Assembly: GCF_021530565.1 (NCBI RefSeq)
Contig: NZ_JAKGBI010000003.1
Location: forward strand, 186,001-250,000
DNA from: Pseudoalteromonas sp. SMS1
GTDB taxonomy: Bacteria > Pseudomonadota > Gammaproteobacteria > Enterobacterales > Alteromonadaceae
Reading direction: 5' to 3'
Length of the DNA stretch: 64,000 nt
Position 1 is the stretch's first letter; each line of letters starts with the position of its first letter. Made by a program: the position numbers and the translations under genes. Below, piece by piece: positions 24,358-33,518 of the stretch. The notes beneath the pieces are model-generated. The model saw nothing but the letters and a program-made list of their open reading frames with translations, made no database searches and had not been told where the DNA came from.

Positions 24358-25473
24358 TTACTCTCCTTGTGCGAGCAAGGTGTCGGTTGGTAGTACGTTA
24401 ACCTGGGTACCTTCAGAAACGTTTGCTTGGCCCAACACAATGACGTGCTCCCCGGCGCGTAAAGCGCTCTGAACGATAAAGTGATGAGCCTGATTTTGTA
24501 ACACTTTCACGGCCACTTTCTCGGCCTTTTGGTCCATACTAACGCGCCAGACATACGCATTATTGTGTTCAAAAGTCACCGCTTCAACAGGCAGTTTGGC
24601 GAGTTTGTCGGTATGAGATTGCCATTGTACAGTGACGAGTTTGCCGATGGGCAGATTGGCAAACTCGTTAGGGATCAGAAACCACAATGATTGTGTTTGA
24701 TGGCGCTGATTTAGACTTCTGGTAAATCGGTTTAATTGCAACGGTGTCGAGGAGAAGAGGGAGAATGTGATGTTGTCAGTTTGATGTGTCAGCTGACCTT
24801 GCGCGTGGGGTCGCTCGCAGTGAAGCTCTCTCTCATTGGTTGCAATAAAGCTTAGTATGGCATCCCCTTTCGCAACAAAACTGCCGAGGTGGCTATGTAG
24901 TGCACTGACTTCACCATCGTGAGGCGCGTAATGCTTGAGCGCTGCAATCTGTTTTTCGAGTGTTGAAATCGTATTTTTTGCGGCTGCAACTGATTGTTGG
25001 GCGAGCGTTAAGGACAAAGCATGTTGATTAATCGAGGACTCAGAAATATGCGTTTTGTCTAGTTTTATTAAGCGTTTATATTCTTGGTCATGATAATCAA
25101 GATTGGTCGTATGTTTTTTGAGTTCATAGTGTTGAGCTTTCAGTGATTGATGTAGGTAAAAACCATCTTGCTCTGCTAACAAGTCTCCTTTTTTTACATA
25201 ACTGCCATTACTGAGCATATAAATAAGCTTAGCCTGACTTTCGCTGGCGATGGTGTATTGGTGAGGGACGGACACCTGACAAGAGAGCTGACCCTGAATG
25301 CCTTGGTGCCAAGGTAAAACCGATGTGGTTTTGACTAATGGTGAAGTGGGCGCGGCGCGTGAAACGGATGCGCATAACAAACTTGTGGCCAACAAAATGG
25401 CATGAAGTTTTGGTTGAGAGGTAGGTGTAAATAACTGAACCATTGTATTGATAATATCCAAAATAGATGACAT
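24358..25473 (-). CDS. RND efflux periplasmic adaptor (membrane fusion protein)
   Basis: The 371-residue product has a signal-like segment (LHAILLATSLLCASVSRA). A first half-lipoyl/barrel part follows (YMLSNGSYVKKGDLLAEQDGF), then a coiled-coil hairpin (about residues 110-170, ALSLTLAQQSVAAAKNTI). The second lipoyl half is DGEVSALHSHLGSFVAKGDAI, and C-terminal beta domains end the protein. This is the HlyD/MdtA plan. It links the inner-membrane pump to an outer-membrane channel. The start is uncertain: ATG 25473 or ATG 25443, neither with a good ribosome site. It is divergent from the CadC-type regulator at 25603, which probably controls it. Confidence 0.9.
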   Translation of the reverse strand: MSSILDIINTMVQLFTPTSQPKLHAILLATSLLCASVSRAAPTSPLVKTTSVLPWHQGIQGQLSCQVSVPHQYTIASESQAKLIYMLSNGSYVKKGDLLAEQDGFYLHQSLKAQHYELKKHTTNLDYHDQEYKRLIKLDKTHISESSINQHALSLTLAQQSVAAAKNTISTLEKQIAALKHYAPHDGEVSALHSHLGSFVAKGDAILSFIATNERELHCERPHAQGQLTHQTDNITFSLFSSTPLQLNRFTRSLNQRHQTQSLWFLIPNEFANLPIGKLVTVQWQSHTDKLAKLPVEAVTFEHNNAYVWRVSMDQKAEKVAVKVLQNQAHHFIVQSALRAGEHVIVLGQANVSEGTQVNVLPTDTLLAQGE

Positions 25474-25602
25474 ATCATGCAGCTTGCCAAGACCAAGATG
25501 TGACTTACATGGAATTGTTATGAACTTATGTGTAGACTGAGATAGTCACAATTAGTCATTCAAATCGAGAAAAATAAATTGAAAAATCAAAGGATTGAAT
25601 AT

Positions 25603-27672
25603 ATGTCTAACGAACTGATACTGGGTGAGAATCGAGTTTGCGCTAACACAGGTCGGGTGGCGAATAGTCACAGTGAGCAACGTTTAGAGCCTTTGCCTTT
25701 GGCTTTTCTTAATTATTTGATTTCCCGTGCGGGTGAAGTAGTGAGTCGCCAAGAGTTACTCGAACATGTTTGGTGTAATCGTCAAGTCAGCGATGATGCG
25801 ATTCGCAGAGTAGTGAAAAAAGTTCGTCTCGCGTTAGGTGATGATGCAAAAGAGCCGCGGTTTATCAAAACTATTCCCTTGCAGGGTTACCAGTTTGTCG
25901 GGGTTGTGGAAAAGGCCTCGGACCTGTCAATCACGCAACGAAGACCACTGCACGGATGGTGGTTATTCATTGCCTGTCTAATTGGTATTGTGCTGGTTTG
26001 GCTGGGGGGGGCTCACTTCGATGCAAAGGGGGGGGCACATTACGAGGCTAAGATTACCCCATTAACGCGAATCTCAGGATCTGAGATGGGCGGTGAATAC
26101 AATGCCAAAACTAATACGTTGGTATTTATGTATCGAGGCAGTAATAGAGAGCCATTTTCTTTATATGCCAAAGATTTAACCAGAAACCTGTTATACCGAT
26201 TAAGTTATGATGATGGCGCATATCACAGTATATCGATGTCGCCGGATGGCCAGCAAGTGTTGTTTAAAAGAGATACCGGTGAGGGGTATCATGTTTTCGT
26301 TGCACAATACCACCAAGGTGCATTACTTCATCAACGTCGTTTGGAAATCCCTCATAAAAATTTATCACTGCTAGGTTGGTCTGCGAATGGGCAGTCTATT
26401 TTATACAATGCCAATGTTGCGGGTGACAACACGTACTATAAAGCTAGTAGCAAGGCGATATTCAGTTATCATTTAACGCAGCAGGTGAGCACCCAAGTCA
26501 CTTTCCCTTTATCTAAAGGGCGTGGCGATATATTGGCAAGAGAGTCTTTTGATGGTAAGTATTTAGCGGTCGTGAGAAACCAGCAATTGCGACAATATCG
26601 GTTGTTAGTATTCGCGTTAGCGGATGGCAAACTAATTCATGAAATGCCGCTCGGATTCGAAGCCTCCAATATGGTATGGAGTCACACACAACCTAACTCT
26701 TTACTGCTCAGTAGTTTTAAAGGCCAGTTAGCAAGGTTCTATGTTGACAGTGGTGTACTCAATGTCTCAGCTCTAGTGACGCCTGGTTTGAATGATGTTT
26801 TTGGTGAGTGCGCGCAAGATTGCTTGTTAATGCGTCGCCATGGCATGAACTACAGAGATATTGTCTCGATGCCTAACCCGTTTGTCGCCAAGGACATGAC
26901 TTCTGCCATGCTCAAAATTGCCAGCGACCAAGTTGAGTGGTCACCCATTTATAACCATGATGGCACTGCTATTTTCTACCTAAGTCGAGATTCAAGATAC
27001 AGCTACCTGTATCAATTGCGCACTGAAGGTGTTAATGCAGGTAAGAAAACCCGGTTATATCGCTTTGACACACTGGATGCGATTAATGGGTTGCAAGTAA
27101 GCCGCAATGGTAAACAGCTCTTGGGTCGACGAGAAGAGCGCTTGTTCATGTATGATATTCCAAGTCAAAAGTTTATTTGGCTTACGGGGGATGATGAGCA
27201 GATAATGTATGCCAATTGGAGCGCTGATGGTCGGCATATCTATTTTTCACGCGTTGAACAGCATCGCTACAAATTGCTGCGTTATAGCCTTGAGGCCCAA
27301 AAAGTGGCGCGAGTGAGCGATGATATTTTGGCCCGTATTGAAGATGAATCTGGCCGGGTTTTTATGTTGCGCGATGATTTTTGGTTGGTACAAATGCGGT
27401 CTTCGGGCGATGAAAGGCCGTTAGTACAGTTGCCAAGGCTTGCTGAATTAACCATTATTGCGCGTGACAATGCCATATATTGGGCGGACAGACAAAGTCT
27501 GATAGTCCATTTAAATAAGTTGAATTTAAATACGTTGCAGCAACAGGCATTTCCTTTAAGTCGTAACGAGGGGACATTCAATTTTGATTTGCACCCGAAA
27601 CTACGGTCGGTGATCTACTCAAAAGAGTTGCTTGCTGCCAGTGACCTTGTTCAAGTCACCGACAGGGAATAG
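25603..27672 (+). CDS. Transmembrane winged-helix regulator with periplasmic TolB-like beta-propeller
   Basis: ATG 25603 is chosen because AGGA lies 8 bases upstream; a TTG at 25579 is also open. Residues about 5-105 are an OmpR-type winged helix (VSRQELLEHVWCNRQVSDDA, IRRVVKKVRLALGDD, IKTIPLQGYQFVG). One membrane helix follows (118-139). The rest, about 540 residues, holds beta-propeller repeats (SMSPDGQQVLFKRD, GWSANGQSILYNA, NWSADGRHIYFSR). It probably senses a periplasmic signal and controls the divergent RND pump. Just after the helix lies a tandem repeat, GGAHFDAK-GGAHYEAK. It is encoded by two 24-base units that each begin with eight G, which is unusual and slippage-prone. Confidence 0.88.
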   Translation: MSNELILGENRVCANTGRVANSHSEQRLEPLPLAFLNYLISRAGEVVSRQELLEHVWCNRQVSDDAIRRVVKKVRLALGDDAKEPRFIKTIPLQGYQFVGVVEKASDLSITQRRPLHGWWLFIACLIGIVLVWLGGAHFDAKGGAHYEAKITPLTRISGSEMGGEYNAKTNTLVFMYRGSNREPFSLYAKDLTRNLLYRLSYDDGAYHSISMSPDGQQVLFKRDTGEGYHVFVAQYHQGALLHQRRLEIPHKNLSLLGWSANGQSILYNANVAGDNTYYKASSKAIFSYHLTQQVSTQVTFPLSKGRGDILARESFDGKYLAVVRNQQLRQYRLLVFALADGKLIHEMPLGFEASNMVWSHTQPNSLLLSSFKGQLARFYVDSGVLNVSALVTPGLNDVFGECAQDCLLMRRHGMNYRDIVSMPNPFVAKDMTSAMLKIASDQVEWSPIYNHDGTAIFYLSRDSRYSYLYQLRTEGVNAGKKTRLYRFDTLDAINGLQVSRNGKQLLGRREERLFMYDIPSQKFIWLTGDDEQIMYANWSADGRHIYFSRVEQHRYKLLRYSLEAQKVARVSDDILARIEDESGRVFMLRDDFWLVQMRSSGDERPLVQLPRLAELTIIARDNAIYWADRQSLIVHLNKLNLNTLQQQAFPLSRNEGTFNFDLHPKLRSVIYSKELLAASDLVQVTDRE
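26004..26051 (+). repeat. Tandem 24-base repeat with two poly-G8 tracts
   Basis: Runs of eight G occupy 26004-26011 and 26028-26035, exactly 24 bases apart, within two related units. They encode GGAHFDAK and GGAHYEAK in the juxtamembrane segment of the regulator. A shift of one base after the second run meets TAA at 26049-26051 in one frame and at 26063-26065 in the other. Confidence 0.75.
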
Positions 27673-27678
27673 ACGAAC

Positions 27679-28554
27679 TTAGGGTTTTACTAAGAAAGTG
27701 ATTCTGGTGAGCAGCTCTTGGGGCGCGGTATCTTTAAGGTCATTCAAATACTCTTCGAATGGTGGGAAGTCGGCGAGTTCAAATTGGCTCTGCGGCAGCC
27801 ACTCACCATATAACCAATTATATGGCTTCTCAAGCTCGGCATAGTCACCTTTAAATAAAATACTGACCGTGTTGCCTTGGGGTATTGTGATCTGCTCAAA
27901 TTGGTGATCTTCTGGCAGCAACGCGGCGTCCACTGAAATGCAAGCCATAGACCTAAGCTTATCTTGCGCCACGGTGTCTGGATCATCAAAATAGATCCCG
28001 AAGTAGCGTGTTTGTTGGTCGATCAGCTGTGCCTTACCAGCCATCAAAGATAATTTCTCAAATGCTTGTCCGATTTTCATATAATCGCCCTGATGTGAAA
28101 TGCCAATTAATGAAAGTGAGTTGATAGGCTGTTGTTTAACTGAATACATTGTTTGGTACTCCTTTTTAGACTTAGGATACAACACGGTGACATTTGGTTG
28201 AGCGTCAACACGGGATTGCCGATACTGCTGAGGGGTCTCACCATAATGTTTTCGAAAAGCACGGTTAAATGCCTCAACGCTGCCGTAACAAACCTGCTTT
28301 GCGATCTGTTGTTGGCTCAAGTCACTGCGTATTAGGTATGTCGCCGCTTTCAACATACGCATCCTTCTCACGGTGAGATTGATGGTTTCACCGGCATATT
28401 CACGATAAATACGATGAAAGTGATAAGTAGACATGCACGCGACCGCTGCGAGTGTGTTGACATCGAGTTCTTTATCAGCATGCTCATAAATGTAATCAAT
28501 GACCTTGAGCAAACGGTGTTCATACTGATTTTGTGTACTTACCTTATGTTTCAT
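27679..28554 (-). CDS. AraC family regulator with GyrI-like effector-binding domain
   Basis: Residues about 12-112 contain the two helix-turn-helix motifs of AraC proteins (LDVNTLAAVACMSTYHFHRI and QQQIAKQVCYGSVEAFNRAF, ending FRKHYGETPQQYR). Residues 135-290 form a GyrI/SbmC-like domain (NSLSLIGISHQGDYMKIGQA, YFGIYFDDPDTV, PYNWLYGEWLPQS), as in the Rob/BmrR effector fold. Such proteins respond to small lipophilic or toxic compounds. The stop codon is only 6 bases from the stop of the convergent CadC-type regulator, so the two 3' ends abut without a terminator. The target is unknown; the nearby RND pump is a candidate. Confidence 0.92.
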   Translation of the reverse strand: MKHKVSTQNQYEHRLLKVIDYIYEHADKELDVNTLAAVACMSTYHFHRIYREYAGETINLTVRRMRMLKAATYLIRSDLSQQQIAKQVCYGSVEAFNRAFRKHYGETPQQYRQSRVDAQPNVTVLYPKSKKEYQTMYSVKQQPINSLSLIGISHQGDYMKIGQAFEKLSLMAGKAQLIDQQTRYFGIYFDDPDTVAQDKLRSMACISVDAALLPEDHQFEQITIPQGNTVSILFKGDYAELEKPYNWLYGEWLPQSQFELADFPPFEEYLNDLKDTAPQELLTRITFLVKP

Positions 28555-28693
28555 ACGATTGGTTACCTTAGGGTGAAAATACCTTTATAGGTTTTTATGT
28601 TGTTGGCGACAAGTCTAAAGTAGCGCAGGTGGGATTGATAATGTTTGCGAACTTTTGAGGTTAAGTAGTGCGAAATGAAGCATCGGTGAGTGA

Positions 28694-28716
28694 GGTGCCA
28701 CAAGTGATATGGCACC
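28694..28716 (-). terminator. Possible terminator hairpin after the esterase gene
   Basis: GGTGCCA and TGGCACC form a perfect 7-bp stem around a 9-base loop, 15 bases beyond the esterase stop. No clear T tract follows on the minus strand. Confidence 0.35.
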
Positions 28717-28730
28717 ACAGCAACAGCGCG

Positions 28731-29783
28731 TTATAAGTGCTTTGCAAAGAAAGGGAACATTTGATGTTCAAGGCGTGTTAGGGCGTTATCACTGTGACCA
28801 CCTGGGAAGATCGAAAAAGACACCGGTAGCTTGTGTTGTTGCGCTTTTTCTTTCAGTGCGAGGACCCCCTCGGTTATCCAAATATAGTCATCTTTGTCAC
28901 CTACGTCGATGTGAATTGAGCGGAGCTTGTGGACGACTTCTGGGGTGCTATACAATGAAATAAGCTCACCAAACCCGCGATACCACAGCGGTTTTTGCTC
29001 AATATCTTGACTAAAATGTGTGCCAAAAGGGTGTGCTGACGTGCCTGCAAAGGCGCCAGCATAAGCCAATAAGTAGGCACTGTAGCTATTGTCTTGACCA
29101 TTTTCCCAAATCGCTCGACCCTGAAAAGACGCAAATTCCTCAGCCATCACTTTTTGGGGTGTTTTACTGGTTGCAAGCTTCTGCTTGAATGCTTGGTAGC
29201 GTTTAATGGCTGCCTCTGAAGTCAAATAGGATTTAGCCATACCCTGCTCATCAAACATACCCGGACTTAGCGCGTAAACGTGGCTAAAGACATCTGGGTG
29301 ATGAGCGGCAAATCTCAGCGCGCCAGTGCCGCCCATAGAAAACCCTGCAATACCACGATGTTTGGCGTGTGCTTTAGTTCGATAAGTGTTGTCTACCCAT
29401 GGCACAATTTCTTCTAGAACATAGTCACTGAAATTACCATGAACTTGGGAGTTAACGTAAAAGCTGCCCCTAAGTGGCGTATTGCCTTCAAGCATCACTA
29501 CAATCATTTCCATCGCATTGCCTGCTTTTTTATGATTATTGAGCATTTTCTCGATATGACTACTGTATTTTATTGGCCAGCTATAAGCGCCCAAAAAGTA
29601 CAGAACGGGATAGCGCTTTTGACTGGTGTGATAATCATCTGGTAGATAGATATGAACTTCTCGCGTGGTTTGCGTGCCGATCAGACTATGTTCTAGTGCT
29701 TTGGAAGTAAAAGGTACTTTTACTAACTCTGCACGTAGTTGGCTACTCAAAAATAGCAAAAATATGAGGCTCAGGTATTTCAT
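28731..29783 (-). CDS. Secreted esterase of the esterase D/putative esterase family
   Basis: A signal peptide (YLSLIFLLFLSSQLRA) starts the 350-residue protein. The alpha/beta hydrolase core shows REVHIYLPDDYHTSQKRYPV, an oxyanion segment (VLYFLGAYSW) and the nucleophile elbow GFSMGG. The likely acid is Asp in HIDVGDKDD and the likely base is His in FPGGHSD. The family includes carboxylesterases, S-formylglutathione hydrolase and siderophore or feruloyl esterases, so the substrate cannot be stated. It acts in the periplasm or outside the cell. It is divergent from a LysR regulator, which is its probable controller. Confidence 0.88.
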   Translation of the reverse strand: MKYLSLIFLLFLSSQLRAELVKVPFTSKALEHSLIGTQTTREVHIYLPDDYHTSQKRYPVLYFLGAYSWPIKYSSHIEKMLNNHKKAGNAMEMIVVMLEGNTPLRGSFYVNSQVHGNFSDYVLEEIVPWVDNTYRTKAHAKHRGIAGFSMGGTGALRFAAHHPDVFSHVYALSPGMFDEQGMAKSYLTSEAAIKRYQAFKQKLATSKTPQKVMAEEFASFQGRAIWENGQDNSYSAYLLAYAGAFAGTSAHPFGTHFSQDIEQKPLWYRGFGELISLYSTPEVVHKLRSIHIDVGDKDDYIWITEGVLALKEKAQQHKLPVSFSIFPGGHSDNALTRLEHQMFPFFAKHL

Positions 29784-29870
29784 TCTTGTTCTCCTGCTGA
29801 TTTGGCTTGCACTAAACTTACATCGGGCCTAAATTAAGAACAAATATTAAAAAATGTTTATTTATATGTA

Positions 29871-30764
29871 ATGAATATAAATTGGTTAGATATTAAAAAG
29901 CTCAACTATGTCGTGGTTGTGGCTGAAGAACTGAGTTTTAGTCGCGCAGCACATAGGCTGCACATGTCTCAGCCTCCATTGAGTCAACAGATCCGGTTAA
30001 TTGAAAAAAACTTAGGGATGCGTTTGTTTGAGCGTTCAACGCGCTCCGTGTCATTGACTGCATTTGGCCTGTTATTTGTCGAAAAAGCGAAGCGAGTTCT
30101 GGCGGCCCATACAGAGTTAGGAGAGTGTGTGAGTGCTTCTCAAAAAGGGGGAGATCAGCCTTTAAAAGTAGGTTGTATTAGCCTTGCCTTTGAAGCGCTG
30201 ATGTCGGATGGTATTGCTGCATTTCAGGTGCAGCAACCATACTTAGCCTTAGTCTTAGAGGAAGGTAGCAGTGCTGAACTTATCAACCGGTGTGATACTC
30301 AGCAATTGCATGGCGCGATCATTCGTGCGCACGCCCCTGATATGCCCAATCAAGCATTACGCCACTTAAAAAGCGAAAAGTATGTATTGGCTTGTCCGAA
30401 AAAATGGCAACTTACGATGTCTTCGACATCAATTTGTATCCTAAGTGGCCGCCCATTCATTCATTACCCACAACACGTTCAACCTAAGTTACATGCTGCG
30501 ATTACGCAAGTATTTGATGAAGCGCAAGCCGAGATGAATGTGGTGCAAGAAGTCAAAACAAAATCAACGACTTTATCGCTGGTCGCTGCGGGGTTGGGGG
30601 CGGCCATTGTGCCACAGTCAATGTGTCGAAAATATCAGCATCAGGTAGATTTTATTGATATTGAAGAACATTTACCGAGTGTAGACTATTATTTATATAG
30701 TACGGACTGGGAAGCCCATAAAGGACTGGAAGCATTATATGGCGTGCTAAGTCATCTAGGTTAG
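29871..30764 (+). CDS. LysR family transcriptional regulator
   Basis: The N-terminal helix-turn-helix is clear (LNYVVVVAEELSFSRAAHRL, then LSQQIRLIEKNLGMRLFERS). Residues 90-297 form the type 2 periplasmic-binding-like effector domain (LKVGCISLAFEALMSD, ATLSLVAAG-like segment TTLSLVAAGLGAAIVPQSM). The length of 297 is normal. No ribosome site is obvious before ATG 29871. It is divergent from the secreted esterase gene, with 87 bases between. LysR regulators usually control a divergent neighbour, so it probably regulates the esterase in response to a small ligand. Confidence 0.93.
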   Translation: MNINWLDIKKLNYVVVVAEELSFSRAAHRLHMSQPPLSQQIRLIEKNLGMRLFERSTRSVSLTAFGLLFVEKAKRVLAAHTELGECVSASQKGGDQPLKVGCISLAFEALMSDGIAAFQVQQPYLALVLEEGSSAELINRCDTQQLHGAIIRAHAPDMPNQALRHLKSEKYVLACPKKWQLTMSSTSICILSGRPFIHYPQHVQPKLHAAITQVFDEAQAEMNVVQEVKTKSTTLSLVAAGLGAAIVPQSMCRKYQHQVDFIDIEEHLPSVDYYLYSTDWEAHKGLEALYGVLSHLG

Positions 30765-30789
30765 CGAGTACTTAGCACCGTTAATCACA

Positions 30790-31029
30790 TTATTTGAAGA
30801 AGTCGTCTTCGTTTTTAGCCAACATGGCTTCTATATCCTCAATGAGGGCTTGGGGATCTGGCTGTCCTAGATCAGCGCTTTGAACTTGCGTGGATATTTT
30901 ATTGTTCTCTTCTGACCACTCGCCTAAATCTATCAACTGGCAGCGTTTAGAACAAAAGGGGCGATGTGGGCTTTGAGTTGACCAGATCACCTCTTTTTGG
31001 CATGTGGGGCACTTTACAGCAGCAGGCAT
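30790..31029 (-). CDS. yacG: DNA gyrase inhibitor YacG (zinc-binding)
   Basis: The ATG at 31029 gives [10 protein letters not shown] and 79 residues, close to the E. coli length; a TTG at 31050 would extend it. Four zinc ligands are seen in CPTC and FCSKRC, with the family signature [14 protein letters not shown]. YacG binds GyrB and inhibits gyrase in E. coli. The gene lies downstream of pilB in the pilus-coaE neighbourhood, its usual location in gammaproteobacteria. A 13-bp inverted repeat stands between it and pilB. Confidence 0.93.
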   Translation of the reverse strand: MPAAVKCPTCQKEVIWSTQSPHRPFCSKRCQLIDLGEWSEENNKISTQVQSADLGQPDPQALIEDIEAMLAKNEDDFFK

Positions 31030-31055
31030 AATGGAATACTCATCTATCAATCAGC

Positions 31056-31086
31056 GTATAGTTTACTGGTTTACAGTAAACTATAC
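31056..31086. repeat. Perfect 13-bp inverted repeat upstream of yacG
   Basis: GTATAGTTTACTG and its complement CAGTAAACTATAC flank GTTTA. The element fills most of the 75-base gap between pilB and yacG and ends 26 bases before the yacG ATG. No T tract follows on either strand, so it may be an operator, an mRNA hairpin or a remnant of a small repeat element. Confidence 0.6.
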
Positions 31087-31104
31087 CAGCCGTGGAAACT
31101 TGGC

Positions 31105-32781
31105 TTAGAAATTAGTGACACGGTTGATTTCGGCAAGTGATGTCACACCAGATGCCGCTTTCTTGAGGCCAGATAGCCGCAAGTTATCGAAGCCGAGTTT
31201 GCCTGCAAGCTCTGCAATTTCTAATGAATTGGCACCAGCCATAATTTGTTGCGAGATCTCAGGTGTGATTTTTACAACTTCATAAACACCAACTCGCCCT
31301 TTGTATCCATCGGTACAATGATCACAGCCTTTGGGAGCAAATAGGGTGAGATCTTTGATTTGCTCTTCGCTAAACCCTTGACGTAATAACTCTTCTGGTG
31401 GCAAGTTTTCTGGCTCTTTGCACTTGGGGCACAACCGCCGTGCTAGACGCTGGGCGATGATCAAGCTCACTGAACTGGCTACATTGTATGCGGGTACCCC
31501 CATGTTTAACAAACGTGTGAGGGTTTCAGGTGCTGAGTTGGTGTGAAGTGTACTGAGTACTAAGTGACCAGTCTGTGCAGCCTTGATTGAAATTTCAGCC
31601 GTTTCAAGGTCTCGTATCTCACCTACCATAACCACATCAGGATCTTGTCGCAAGAATGCTTTTAGCGCGTTGGCAAAAGTCATATCCGCTTTCGTGTTGA
31701 TCTGTACCTGATTGATACCTTCTAGGTTTATTTCCACAGGGTCTTCGGCCGTACTAATATTCCGCTCGGGTTTGTTCAAGATATTCAAACCAGTATACAA
31801 AGAGACGGTTTTACCAGAGCCCGTTGGACCCGTGACTAATACCATACCCTGAGGCTGAGCCAGCGCATTTAGATACAACTCTTTTTGTTCTGGTTCATAG
31901 CCGAGCACGTCGATCCCTAGCTTTGCTGCAGAGGAATCAAGAATACGCATTACAATTTTTTCGCCCCAGATCGTCGGCAGGGTACTGACACGAAAATCGA
32001 TACTCTTGCGCTCGGATATTTTCAGCTTGATACGGCCGTCCTGTGGTTTCCTTTTTTCCGCAATATCAAGGTGTGACATTACCTTGATGCGTGCAGATAA
32101 ACGGCTGGCGAGTGTGTTAGGTGGGCTGGCCATTTCATGTAAAATACCGTCGATACGAAAGCGCACACGATATTTTTTCTCGTAAGGTTCAAAGTGTAAG
32201 TCTGATGCCCCTTTTTTAATTGCATCCATCAAAATTTTATTGATGTATACAATGATGGGAGCATCATCTTTTTCTTCATCTTGTTGCTGTGATTGTGGTT
32301 CATCCTCAACGTCGAGACTCGCAAACTCTTTGAATTCATCTTCACTCAGTGATAGGCCCGAGTTGTCATCAAAGAGTTGATCAATTTTTTGTTCAAGTAA
32401 CTTATGGTCTACAACGACGATTTCGCACTGTAACCCAGTACTAAATTCAAAGTTTTCGAACGCGCCATAGTCTGTTGGATCTGACGTCGCGATGAATAAC
32501 TTACGATCTTTTTTAACTAACGGTAACAGGTAGTGTTGCCTGATCAGCTTTTCTTTTATCAGGTCTTTGGGGACATGTTGGACGTCAAAACCATTAAGAT
32601 CAAAATAAGGAACACGAAACAGGTCAAGGCATTGCTCAGCAAGTTCTTGGCCAGTCATGCCACTGCACAAGCAAATCAACTCGGCGGTCGTTGTCGCTTC
32701 GGTATGCTTTGCTTTTATCTGATCAGGAGTAATTCTACCTAAGGTAATGAATTTTCTCAGTAACGGAGAGTGATGTTCCAT
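31105..32781 (-). CDS. pilB: Type IV pilus extension ATPase PilB
   Basis: The 558-residue product has the N-terminal GspE-N domain (about 1-150) and the secretion ATPase core. Walker A GPTGSGKT, an Asp box (STAEDPVE), Walker B VGEIRD and the His box [18 protein letters not shown] are visible. The zinc motif is CPKC followed by CDHC. It drives pilus assembly from the cytoplasm with PilC. It is separated from pilC by pilD and coaE and has a 128-base gap upstream, so it probably has its own promoter. This differs from the common pilA-pilB-pilC-pilD order. Confidence 0.97.
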   Translation of the reverse strand: MEHHSPLLRKFITLGRITPDQIKAKHTEATTTAELICLCSGMTGQELAEQCLDLFRVPYFDLNGFDVQHVPKDLIKEKLIRQHYLLPLVKKDRKLFIATSDPTDYGAFENFEFSTGLQCEIVVVDHKLLEQKIDQLFDDNSGLSLSEDEFKEFASLDVEDEPQSQQQDEEKDDAPIIVYINKILMDAIKKGASDLHFEPYEKKYRVRFRIDGILHEMASPPNTLASRLSARIKVMSHLDIAEKRKPQDGRIKLKISERKSIDFRVSTLPTIWGEKIVMRILDSSAAKLGIDVLGYEPEQKELYLNALAQPQGMVLVTGPTGSGKTVSLYTGLNILNKPERNISTAEDPVEINLEGINQVQINTKADMTFANALKAFLRQDPDVVMVGEIRDLETAEISIKAAQTGHLVLSTLHTNSAPETLTRLLNMGVPAYNVASSVSLIIAQRLARRLCPKCKEPENLPPEELLRQGFSEEQIKDLTLFAPKGCDHCTDGYKGRVGVYEVVKITPEISQQIMAGANSLEIAELAGKLGFDNLRLSGLKKAASGVTSLAEINRVTNF

Positions 32782-32909
32782 AACGTCCTTTAATACTTCA
32801 ACAACTTACACAAATGTAGCAAACAATTAGTCAAACTGCTTAATTTTGCTTAACTGAACACATTATTTATTGTTCTAATGAATAATACCTAATTTTTCGG
32901 AAAATAGGA

Positions 32910-33518
32910 TTAATAATTTTTTGCGGCTTGTAAAAATATCTTGTGTAAAGACAATAACTCAGCTCGTACCTTGTCAAGCGTTCTATCATTGTCAATGATA
33001 TAGTCTGCAAGCTGTTGCTTTTCCTCGCGACTCATTTGCGCTGCAATTATATTTTTTACCTGTGCTTGAGAGACTTTATCTCGGGCAATCGTTCTTTTGA
33101 TTTGTACTGACTCGGGGACATCAATTAGCAGTGTTTTTTGACAGTATGACTGCAGACCGTTCTCAAATAGTAACGGTGCACACAGAATACAATAATGACT
33201 GTGCGCCGCTTCAAGTTGTGTAATAATTTGCGTGCGAATCAAGGGGTGAAGCAAGTCATTGAGCCAGCGCTTTTTCGTCTCATCACTAAAAATAATTTCT
33301 CGAAGTTTAGCCCGGTTGAGCTCGCCATGGTCTGTGAGCACATGATGACCAAAATGTGATTTGATGGCGTTGAGACCTGGTGTATTTGGCATAACCACTT
33401 CTCTGGCGACGATATCTGCGTCTATGACTTCAATACCAAGCGATTGAAAATAATCGGTCGCGGCGGTTTTTCCCGCGCCGATACCACCGGTTAGGCCAAG
33501 TATCCACTGAGACAACAC
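32910..33518 (-). CDS. coaE: Dephospho-CoA kinase
   Basis: The P-loop GLTGGIGAGKT is close to the N-terminus, followed by GIEVIDADIVAREVV and the core DVPESVQIKRTIARD. The start is either GTG 33518, overlapping the last base of the pilD stop, or TTG 33515; AGGAG lies 4 or 7 bases upstream. Both give about 202 residues, as in E. coli (206). The enzyme phosphorylates dephospho-CoA in the last step of CoA synthesis. Its overlap with pilD indicates translational coupling, a common linkage in this group of bacteria. Confidence 0.96.
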   Translation of the reverse strand: MLSQWILGLTGGIGAGKTAATDYFQSLGIEVIDADIVAREVVMPNTPGLNAIKSHFGHHVLTDHGELNRAKLREIIFSDETKKRWLNDLLHPLIRTQIITQLEAAHSHYCILCAPLLFENGLQSYCQKTLLIDVPESVQIKRTIARDKVSQAQVKNIIAAQMSREEKQQLADYIIDNDRTLDKVRAELLSLHKIFLQAAKNY

